64,000 nt of DNA. It comes from Variovorax sp. ZS18.2.2. Lineage in GTDB: Bacteria > Pseudomonadota > Gammaproteobacteria > Burkholderiales > Burkholderiaceae_C. Each line of letters begins with the position of its first letter. The first letter of the stretch is position 1. The notes below the pieces were generated by a model. The model was not told the origin of the DNA. It searched no databases and was given only the letters and a program-made list of their open reading frames with translations. The position numbers were made by a program, and so were the translations under genes. The stretch spans positions 930,001 to 994,000 of the forward strand of contig NZ_JANLNM010000001.1 in NCBI RefSeq assembly GCF_024701975.1. The letters run 5' to 3'. This document shows positions 36,635-44,400 of this stretch, in pieces.

Positions 36635-37513
36635 TCATCGCGCAGGCACGGTAGCCGGTTGGCCGCGCCGAAGCAGCAACCATCCGAACAGCGGGGCCGT
36701 GATGTACATCACCACCGAGTAGATCGCGGCCGGCAGCGCGAGCGGAAAACTCCCGAGCACGCTCACCGCGATGAAGATGGCGAGCGTGGAGTTGTGGATG
36801 CCGATCTCGTAGCTGATGGCGGTGGCCAGCGGCTTGTCCAGTCCCGCGGCACGGCTGAGGTAATAGCCCGCAAGCAGGCTCACGAGGTTGAACAGCAGCA
36901 CCGGAATGCCGATTTCGGCGAAGGTGGCGGTGATGGTCTTCCACTCGTTCGCGATGGCCAGCACCGTGACCACCGCGAGCACCACGCCGCTGAAGATCTT
37001 GGTCGGCTTCTCCATGCGCGCGGCGAAGCCGGGCTTGCGAGAGGCCACGAACATGCCGATGGCCACCGGCACCAGCACGATCGCGATCACCTCCACGAGC
37101 TTGCGCGTCTGCAGCGGCACCACCTGGCCGCTCTGCGCGAAATGGTTGATGGCCCAGTTGGCGATGAGCGGCAGCGTGATGATCGACAGCAGCGTGTTCA
37201 CCGCAGTGAGCGAGATGTTCATCGCCACGTTGCCGCCGAAGAGGTGCGAGAACAGGTTGGCCGAAATGCCGCCCGGTGAGGCCGCCAGCAGCATGAGCCC
37301 GATGGCGAACACCGGCGAGAGCCCGAAGCCCACGATGATCGCGTAGCAGGCGAGCGGCAGCCCGATGACCTGCAGCACGAGCGCGATGGTCACCGCCTTC
37401 GGGTGCTTGAAGAGGCGCCGGAAGTCTTCGAGCGAAAGCGACAGCCCCAGCCCGAACATCACCAGCGCGAGCGCGCCGAACAGGAACCGGGTCACGATGA
37501 GCGTGGTGTCCAT
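36635..37513 (-). CDS. Bile acid:sodium symporter (BASS) family transporter
   Basis: A 292-residue polytopic protein with eight to ten TM segments. Family markers include FGLSPVFAIGLMLLAASPGGISANLFSHLFGGNVAMNISLTAVNT and GIHNSTLAIFIAVSVLG. The SPGG and GIHNS sites correspond to sodium-binding regions of BASS proteins. It should import an organic anion in symport with sodium, probably the carboxylate handled by TcuAB. AGGAG precedes ATG 37513. A terminator lies between it and the upstream aldolase gene, so it has its own promoter. Confidence 0.88.
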   Translation of the reverse strand: MDTTLIVTRFLFGALALVMFGLGLSLSLEDFRRLFKHPKAVTIALVLQVIGLPLACYAIIVGFGLSPVFAIGLMLLAASPGGISANLFSHLFGGNVAMNISLTAVNTLLSIITLPLIANWAINHFAQSGQVVPLQTRKLVEVIAIVLVPVAIGMFVASRKPGFAARMEKPTKIFSGVVLAVVTVLAIANEWKTITATFAEIGIPVLLFNLVSLLAGYYLSRAAGLDKPLATAISYEIGIHNSTLAIFIAVSVLGSFPLALPAAIYSVVMYITAPLFGWLLLRRGQPATVPAR

Positions 37514-37545
37514 GGGTTTTTGTCTCCTCTTTCGTTCTTCTGTCT

Positions 37546-37588
37546 AAAAAAATGGCTGCCGGCACCCGTCGCGCGGGCGCTGGCAGCC
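37546..37588 (-). terminator. Minus-strand intrinsic terminator after aldolase 2
   Basis: Arms 37575-37588 and 37554-37567 pair at 12 of 14 positions around a 7-base loop, followed on the minus strand by seven T. It separates the HD/aldolase transcript from the symporter transcript. Confidence 0.8.
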
Positions 37589-37613
37589 GTGGAAAACCGG
37601 GGATCGACGCGTC

Positions 37614-38381
37614 TTATTGTTTGTAGCTGTCGTCGATGCGGTCGAGTTTCCGGATCAGTGAAGGCCAGACGAACATGCCGCCCAGGCCCCCGCTTTGCAC
37701 CTTCATCGCCTGGCCCACGCCATCGATGATCCTGGGGTCGACGTGCGTGAGTTCGCTGCCACCCGATTGCGCCGCGATCTGGATCTGGCAGGTGTTCTCG
37801 AAGGTGTACATCGAAAGGAACGCATCGGCAATGGTCTTGCCGCAGGTGAGCAGGCCATGGTTGCGCAGCATGAGGAAGTTGGCATGGCCCATGTCGGCCT
37901 GCAGGCGCGGCTTCTCGTCGTCGCGGAAGGCCACGCCTTCGTAGTCGTGATACGCGAGCGAGGCCAGCACGAAGGTCGATTGCTGGCTGATGGGCAGCAC
38001 GCCGTTCTTCTGCGCGCTCACCGCAATGCCGGCCTTGGTGTGGGTGTGCAGCACGCACTGGATGTCTTCGCGCGCGGCATGCACCGCGCTGTGGATCACG
38101 AAGCCGGCCGGGTTCACCGGGTAGGGCGAGTCGATGATCTTGTTGCACTGCTGGTCGACCTTCACCAGGCTGGACGCGGTGATCTCGTCGAACATCAGGC
38201 CGTAGGGGTTGATGAGGAAGTGATGCTCGGGGCCGGGTACGCGCGCGCTGATGTGCGTGAACACCAGGTCGCTCCAGCCGTAGAGCGCCACGAGGCGATA
38301 GCAGGCGGCGAGGTCGACGCGCAGTTGCCACTCTTCGGCGGAGACGAGCTTCTGGATTTCGGATTGGGAGTTCGCGTTCAT
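37614..38381 (-). CDS. Class II aldolase/adducin-family protein 2
   Basis: A 255-residue relative of the aldolase at 32126. It has the same start pattern (SAEEWQLRVDLAACYRLVALYGWSD), FLINPYGLMFDEITASSL, zinc-binding HTHTKAGIAVSAQ and LRNHGLLTCG. The two proteins share motif order and length, suggesting an old duplication or parallel steps on similar substrates. It follows the HD-domain gene by about 27 bp and ends at a terminator. Confidence 0.9.
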   Translation of the reverse strand: MNANSQSEIQKLVSAEEWQLRVDLAACYRLVALYGWSDLVFTHISARVPGPEHHFLINPYGLMFDEITASSLVKVDQQCNKIIDSPYPVNPAGFVIHSAVHAAREDIQCVLHTHTKAGIAVSAQKNGVLPISQQSTFVLASLAYHDYEGVAFRDDEKPRLQADMGHANFLMLRNHGLLTCGKTIADAFLSMYTFENTCQIQIAAQSGGSELTHVDPRIIDGVGQAMKVQSGGLGGMFVWPSLIRKLDRIDDSYKQ

Positions 38382-38408
38382 GGGGATGTGTCCTTTGTCG
38401 GGTGTCTG

Positions 38409-38999
38409 TCAGGCCGTTGCCGGCTCTTTCAGCACGGTCTTGTAGATGCTCTGCTTGGGTTGCGCCATCAAGCGGCGAAGCATGGGCTCGAATTCGCTGA
38501 TCGGCAAGGTCTCGGCCTTCGGGTCGAAGGCCGGGTTGTCGTAGAGCGCACAGAACTCGGCCGTGCGCTCGTAGTGCGGGTGGTCCTTGAAGTTCTCACG
38601 CATGTCGCGGTCCAGCCCGATGTGGTGGAAGAAGTAGTGGCCCTGGAAGATGCCGTGGTGCTGCACCATCCAGTGGTTGGCTTCGCTCACGAAGGGCTTG
38701 AGGATCGCGGCGGCGATGTCGGGATGGTTGAAGCTGCCGAGCGTGTCGCCGATGTCGTGCAACAGCGCGCACACCACGTACTCCTCGTCGCGGCCGTCGC
38801 GCAACGCCCGGGTGGCGGTCTGCAGCGAGTGGGTGTAGCGGTCGACGGGAAAGCCGCCGTAGTCGCCCTCGAGGATCTGCAGGTGCTTGATCACACGCGC
38901 GGGCAGGCCGCCCGCGAACTGCATGAACTCGCCGCCGATCAGTTGCCAGTCTTCGCGCGTGCTCTCCTGCATGCTCTTGAAACTTGCCCTTGCGCTCAT
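38409..38999 (-). CDS. HD-domain protein, PhnZ/MIOX-like spacing
   Basis: A 196-residue HD-domain protein. Metal-ligand candidates are His57 (YTHSLQ), His81-Asp82 (LLHDIGD), His92, His114/115 (VQHHG) and Asp154 (ALYDNPAFDP). HD proteins are usually phosphohydrolases, but a branch (PhnZ, TmpB, MIOX) are diiron oxygenases that cleave C-P or C-C bonds. The spacing of the first His to HD (24 residues) and the late YD-x2-AFDP motif fit that branch; this is inference. ATG 38999 is chosen. It heads the transcript that includes aldolase 2 and is divergent from a Crp-type regulator. Confidence 0.75.
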   Translation of the reverse strand: MSARASFKSMQESTREDWQLIGGEFMQFAGGLPARVIKHLQILEGDYGGFPVDRYTHSLQTATRALRDGRDEEYVVCALLHDIGDTLGSFNHPDIAAAILKPFVSEANHWMVQHHGIFQGHYFFHHIGLDRDMRENFKDHPHYERTAEFCALYDNPAFDPKAETLPISEFEPMLRRLMAQPKQSIYKTVLKEPATA

Positions 39000-39062
39000 C
39001 GTGTCGTCTCCGTTGTTCGTCTGTGGGTGCCGGTCACTGTAGACCTGCACTTGACGCTCAAC

Positions 39063-39078
39063 TGTCAAGAATTTGACA
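39063..39078. promoter_or_regulatory. Perfect dyad operator candidate TGTCAAGAATTTGACA
   Basis: A perfect 6+6 inverted repeat with a 4-base spacer lies in the 134-bp spacer between the HD gene (minus) and the Crp-type gene (plus). Dyads of this size suit Crp/Fnr dimers, though the half-site order differs from a canonical Fnr box (TTGAT-N4-ATCAA). Confidence 0.5.
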
Positions 39079-39133
39079 ATGTAGGGTGCTGGTAAACCCC
39101 TGTCCCGAGGGGGACCCGTCCGTCCTTTTTCCG

Positions 39134-39856
39134 ATGCCTCCTTCCACCAAGCCGCGCCTCTCCGCCCCGCACCGTGCCGCGCTGGAGGGCAACCCGTGGT
39201 TCACCAGCATGCCGCGCGCGCAGCGCGATGCGCTGGTGGGCGCGGCCGAGCTCATCCATGTGCGGCGCGGCGCGATGATCTTCCGGCAGGGCGATCCGAT
39301 CCAGGCTGCGGGCGCAGGCTTCTACGGGCTGGTGGCGGGCACGATCAAGATTTCGTCGCTGCGCCAGGACGGGCGCGAGGCCATCCTCGCGGTGCTGGAG
39401 CCGGGCAACTGGTTCGGCGAGATCACGCTCATCGACGGCTCGCCCCGCACGCACGACGCCACCGCACTCGAAGCGCTCGACCTGCTGGTGGTGTCGCCCG
39501 AAGCCTTCGCGCGGCAGATGCGCGACGTGGTGTTCTCCAACGCCATCGGCGCAATGCTGGCGGCGCGGGTGCGCATGCTCTATGGCCTCGCGGAAGACGC
39601 GACCTTGCGCAGCCTGCGCGCGAGGGTGGCGCACCGGCTGCTGGTGCTGGCGCGCGGCGATGCGACGCAATCGGTTCACCTGCGGCGCAGCCTCCAGCTG
39701 CCGCAGGAGGCGCTGGCCATGATGCTTGGCGTGACGCGCCAGACGCTCTCGAAAGAACTCAATGCGCTGGCGGGCGAGGGCGTGGTCGCGCTGGGCTACG
39801 GGCGCATCGAATTGCTGTCGCTCGATGCGCTTCAGAGGCTTGTCAGTACTGGCTGA
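39134..39856 (+). CDS. Crp/Fnr-family transcriptional regulator
   Basis: A 240-residue regulator. The N-terminal cyclic-nucleotide-binding-like barrel is at about residues 20-135 (IFRQGDPIQAAGAGFYGLVAGTIKI, AILAVLEPGNWFGEITLIDGSPR). The Crp-type HTH is at 165-235 (LQLPQEALAMMLGVTRQTLSKELNALAGEG). No N-terminal Cys cluster is present, so it is not an Fe-S Fnr. ATG 39134 is preferred to an upstream GTG at 39086. It is divergent from the HD/aldolase transcript and probably regulates it. Confidence 0.9.
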   Translation: MPPSTKPRLSAPHRAALEGNPWFTSMPRAQRDALVGAAELIHVRRGAMIFRQGDPIQAAGAGFYGLVAGTIKISSLRQDGREAILAVLEPGNWFGEITLIDGSPRTHDATALEALDLLVVSPEAFARQMRDVVFSNAIGAMLAARVRMLYGLAEDATLRSLRARVAHRLLVLARGDATQSVHLRRSLQLPQEALAMMLGVTRQTLSKELNALAGEGVVALGYGRIELLSLDALQRLVSTG

Positions 39857-39958
39857 ATGGGTGTCGCAAAAAACGCGCGCAGGGCGGCGTATAAAAGCTC
39901 CCCCGTCGTGCCATGGTGGCCCGGCGGTCTTTAGTTTTCACAGGGAAGTATTCGAATC

Positions 39959-40648
39959 ATGAGCAATAAACCGACGGTCGTTCTGGTCCATGGTTTCTGG
40001 GGTGGTGCGGCGCACTGGAGCAAGGTCATCGTAGAGCTTTCGCGCAAGGGCCACGCGGGCATTCGCGCGGTCGAGCTGCCGCTGACCTCGCTGGCCGACG
40101 ATGCCGAACGCACGCGCAAATTGGTCGCGCAAGTGCAGGGGCCGGTGCTGCTGGTGGGCCACTCGTACGGCGGCGCGGTGATCACGCAGGCCGGCGACCT
40201 GCCCAACGTGGTCGGGCTGGTCTACATCGCGGCCTTCGCGCCCGATGCGGGCGAGAGCCCCGGGGCCATCACCGAGCAGCATCCGCCGGTCGCGGTGCCC
40301 AACCTCGCGCCCGACAGCGACGGCTACCTGTGGGTCAAGCCCGAGAAATTCCACGAGAGCTTTTGCCAGGACCTGACGGCCGAAGAAGGCCTCGTGATGG
40401 GCGTGACGCAGAAGGCGCCACTGGCCAGCACCTTCGGCGACGCCATCACTTCGCCGGCCTGGAAGAAGAAGCCCTCGTGGTATCAGATTTCCAGCGACGA
40501 CCGCATGATCGCGCCGGCCAACCAGGAGCGCATGTCGGCGCGCCTGGGCGCCCGCAAGGTCATCACGCTGGCTGCGAGCCACGCCTCGCTGGCGTCGAAG
40601 CCGGTGGAGGTGGCGGCGTTGATCGACGAGGCGGCAGGCGCCGTCTGA
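39959..40648 (+). CDS. Alpha/beta hydrolase (EstC-like)
   Basis: A 229-residue hydrolase. HG motif VVLVHGFWGGAAHW is at the start, the nucleophile elbow LLVGHSYGGAVI near residue 68, and the likely catalytic His near the end in AASHASLASKP. It fits small esterases/hydrolases that use a Ser-Asp-His triad on uncharged substrates. It borders the rearranged segment: about 15 bp after its stop the livK-like fragment begins. The substrate is unknown. Confidence 0.88.
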   Translation: MSNKPTVVLVHGFWGGAAHWSKVIVELSRKGHAGIRAVELPLTSLADDAERTRKLVAQVQGPVLLVGHSYGGAVITQAGDLPNVVGLVYIAAFAPDAGESPGAITEQHPPVAVPNLAPDSDGYLWVKPEKFHESFCQDLTAEEGLVMGVTQKAPLASTFGDAITSPAWKKKPSWYQISSDDRMIAPANQERMSARLGARKVITLAASHASLASKPVEVAALIDEAAGAV

Positions 40649-40664
40649 CGGACGCCGCCGCGCT

Positions 40665-40718
40665 TCAGTGCAGCACGCGACCTTCGGCCGAAATGCCGAT
40701 CAGGCCGCTGTTGCGCAC
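40665..40718 (-). pseudogene. 3'-end fragment of a livK-like binding protein gene
   Basis: On the minus strand 17 codons and a stop read VRNSGLIGISAEGRVLH, matching the C-terminus of the intact gene at 48568 (VRSIDLISISADGRVLR). DNA similarity extends over about 60 bp (40659-40718 against 48562-48621, about eight mismatches) and stops where transposase coding sequence starts. It is the remnant of a second copy. Confidence 0.8.
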
Positions 40719-41079
40719 TACGCGGCTTTGGGCGTGACCATCAAGCGCCTGATCACCGACAACGGTGCGGCCTAGCGCTCGCGGCTGTTCGCCAAGGCTT
40801 GCCAGGCCTTGGCATCAAACACAGCTTCACCCGACCCTATCGCCCACAGACCAACGGCAAGGCCGAGCGATTCATCCAGACCTGTCTGCGCGAGTGGGCT
40901 GATGGCCGTCTGCGGGCCAACAGCAATGAACGCACGACACGGCTGCCTGTGGCGAGCTTCGCGACCCCTTGCGTAGTGTGAACAGGCCCTACGACGCCAG
41001 GAGGCCGCACTCGGCCTTGGGCGACAGGTCTCCAGCCTCCCGACTTGCCGGGCACAACCTATTGCGACTCGACAACTAA
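40704..41079 (+). pseudogene. Decayed IS481-family transposase fragment
   Basis: Only the C-terminal half of the DDE integrase core remains: a frame reading HYAALGVTIKRLITDNGAA runs into an in-frame TAG, then shifts frame near 40800 to give GIKHSFTRPYRPQTNGKAER, FIQTCLREWADGRL, and after a further disruption NRPYDARRPHSALGDRSP ending LLRLDN with stop TAA at 41079. These blocks match IS481 transposases in order. At least one stop and two frameshifts make it non-functional. The 5' part is missing where it abuts the livK-like fragment. Confidence 0.88.
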
Positions 41080-41484
41080 GACTCAAGTATTCACATACAT
41101 GTCCGTCTGAACATCCATCTATTGGGATATTTGTTCACATTCGAAAATGATTTCCGGGCTCGAAAGTCGTTTTTGGACATTTAAAAAACTCCTTTCAAAC
41201 GAACGAATTTAGATTCGCGACCTTCGATCGCTGCCACGGATTCCGTGGTTTTCATCAGCGGGTCGAGTGGTTGAAGCAGACCTAAACCTCGCACCCGGTG
41301 CGAGAAATCCCCCAGAACAGACCTGAGCACGCATCGAACGATGCGCGGCCGGTGGTTGTTCGCGGAAGTTCGGCATTGCGCAGCAGGGCGGTTGATCCCG
41401 CATGCGCTCTCAGCACTCTTCTTGTCGTTTGCGATCGATGCGGGCGCGGCACATGCCATTTCTTTGTCGGATCGATTTTTGCGA
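41080..41484. other. AT-richer spacer upstream of the giant adhesin
   Basis: This 405-bp stretch has no convincing gene. Its first 140 bp are clearly AT-richer than the rest of the window and may hold the adhesin promoter. Frames continue upstream of the adhesin ATG, but the ESPR signal argues against any start earlier than 41485. Confidence 0.5.
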
Positions 41485-44400
41485 ATGAACAAGACTTTTC
41501 AAACTATCTGGAATGAAGCACTCGGTGCTTGGGTCGCTGCCTCCGAGATCAGCCGCGGTCGTGGCAAAGGTTCCGGAAAAACCTCCCTCCCCGGGCGTGA
41601 GCTTGCGCCAGGTTCCGGCTCCTTTTTCCGTGCGCCGCTAGCGGCGGCCGCTTTCGCGTTGTTAGGGCTCAGCAATCCAGTGCTGGCGCAGAGCACTATG
41701 GGAACGCAGAGGAGCACAACGGTAAGCGCGCAGAACTGCATTTGGGCCAACAGTGGGTGGGGAAATTGCTTTTCATTTGGCAACCCCATCACCGGTGTCG
41801 CGGGTGAAAATTTTGCTTACCTAACCGGCGCCCGCCCGCCAGAGACAGCAGGAGCTGTTTGGGCAGGGGACGTTTCTTCCGGTTTGTGGTTTGCTGGAAC
41901 CGCCAATTCACTTGTCATTAACGCTGCCGGCGCCACGTTGGCCGCCAACACCGTTACGCTGAACTCCGGCAACGGGCAGATATCTGCCTCGAACGACAGA
42001 CTGACCAATCTGGCTGCTGGAACGCAACTCACCGACGCGATCAATCTCGATCAGCTCAACAGTCTCTCGACTTCGACGTCGACGGGATTGAGCACGGTGA
42101 CTAGCAGCATGGCCAGCTTTTCTACAGGGTTGAGTACGGCGACGAGCAGTATCAGGACTCTGTCGACTTCGACCTCGAGCGGGTTGAGCACTGCCGCTAG
42201 CAGCGTGAGCAGCCTGTCCACTTCGACGTCCTCCGGCCTGAGCACGGCTGCTAGCAGCGTCAGCAGCTTGTCGACCTCGACGTCGTCTGGTTTGAGCACG
42301 GCTACCAGCAGCGTGAGCAGCTTGTCGACTTCGACGTCCTCCGGCCTGAGCACTGCCGCGAGTAGCGTCAGCAGCTTGTCGATTTCGACGTCGAGTGGGT
42401 TGAGCACTGCGACTAGCAGCATCAGCAGCTTGTCGACTTCCACGTCGAGCGGCTTGAGCACAGCCGCCAGTAGCGTCAGCAGCTTGTCCACCTCGACATT
42501 GAGTGGGTTGAGCACCGCGACCAGCAGCGTCAGCAGCCTGTCGACCTCGACTTCCTCTGGTCTGAGTACCGCGACGAGCAGCATCGACAGTCTTTCCACC
42601 TCGACGTCGAGTGGCTTGAGCACAGCCGCCAGTAGTGTCAGCAGCTTGTCGACTTCGACGTCGAGCGGCCTGAGTACTGCCGCCAGCAGCGTAAGCAGCC
42701 TATCGACTTCGACATCGTCGGGTCTGAGCACGGCCGCCAGCAGCGTCAGCAGCCTGTCGACTTCGACATCGTCGGGTCTGAGCACGGCCGTCAGCAGCGT
42801 CAGCAGCCTGTCGACTTCGACGTCATCGGGCCTGAGCACTGCCGCTAGCAGCGTCAGCAGCCTGTCCACTTCGACGTCCTCCGGCCTGAGCACTGCCGCT
42901 AGCAGCGTCAGCAGCTTGTCGACCTCGACGTCGTCTGGTTTGAGCACTACGACTAGCAGCGTGAGCAGCTTGTCCACTTCGACATCGTCCGGCTTGAGCA
43001 CGGCCGCCAGCAGTGTCAGCAGCTTGTCGACTTCGACATCGTCGGGTCTGAGCACGGCCGCCAGCAGTGTCAGCAGCTTGTCGACTTCGACATCGTCGGG
43101 TCTGAGCACTGCCGCCAGCAGTGTGAGCAGCCTGTCGACTTCCACCTCGAGCGGACTGAGCACTGCCGCGAGCAGCGTCAGCAGCTTGTCGACTTCCACG
43201 TCGAGCGGATTGAGCACTGCCGCCAGCAGCGTGGGCAGCTTGTCGACCTCGACGTCCTCCGGACTGAGCACGGCTGCCAGCAGCCTGAGCAGCTTGTCGA
43301 CTTCGACATCGTCGGGTCTGAGCACGGCTGCCAGCAGCGTGACCAGCCTGTCGACTTCGACGTCGTCGGGCCTGAGCACGGCCGCGAGCAGCGTCAGCAG
43401 CCTGTCGACTTCGACATCGTCCGGCTTGAGCACGGCTGCCAGCAGCGTCAGCAGCTTGTCGACTTCGACGTCGTCGGGTCTGAGCACGGCCGCCAGCAGT
43501 GTCGGCAGCCTGTCGACTTCGACGTCCTCCGGCCTGAGCACGGCCGCGAGCAGGGTGAGCAGCTTGTCGACTTCGACGTCGTCTGGTTTGAGCACTACGA
43601 CTAGCAGCGTCAGCAGCTTGTCCACTTCGACATCGTCCGGCTTGAGCACGGCCGCCAGCAGCGTGAGCAGCCTGTCGACCTCGACGTCGTCTGGCTTGAG
43701 CACAGCGACGAGCAGCATCGGCAGCTTGTCGACGTCTACTTCGAGTGGTTTGAGCACAGCGACCAGCAGCATTGATAGCCTCTCGACTTCAACGTCATCC
43801 GGCCTGAGCACTGCAACCAGCGGGATCAGCAGCCTGTCGACCTCGACCTCCAGTGGCTTGAGCACAGCGACCAGCAGCATCGGCCGCCTGTCGACTTCGA
43901 CATCGTCGGGTCTGAGCACGGCGACCAGCAGTATTAGCAGCCTGTCGACATCAACGTCGAGTGGCTTGAGCACCGCCACAAGCAGCATCAGCAGTCTGTC
44001 GACTTCGACATCCTCTGGCCTGAGCACAGCCACGAGCAGCATTGACAGCCTCTCGACCTCAACGTCATCTGGTCTGAGCACTGCGACCAGCAGCATCAGC
44101 AGCCTGTCGACTTCGACATCCTCTGGCCTGAGCACAGCCACGAGCAGCATTGACAGCCTCTCGACCTCAACGTCATCTGGCCTGAGCACTGCGACCAGCA
44201 GCATCAGCAGCTTGTCGACCTCGACATCCTCTGGTCTGAGCACAGCCACGAGCAGCATTGACAGCCTCTCGACCTCAACGTCATCTGGCCTGAGCACTGC
44301 AACCAGCGGGATCAGCAGCCTGTCGACTTCGACATCCTCTGGTCTGAGCACGACGACCAGCAGCATTGGCAGCTTGTCGACTTCGACGTCCAGCGGTATC

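Noticed and set aside
41341..41484. Starting the giant adhesin at the first in-frame ATG (41341)
   Set aside because: The ESPR motif that must be N-terminal begins at 41485; the extra 48 residues have no family match.
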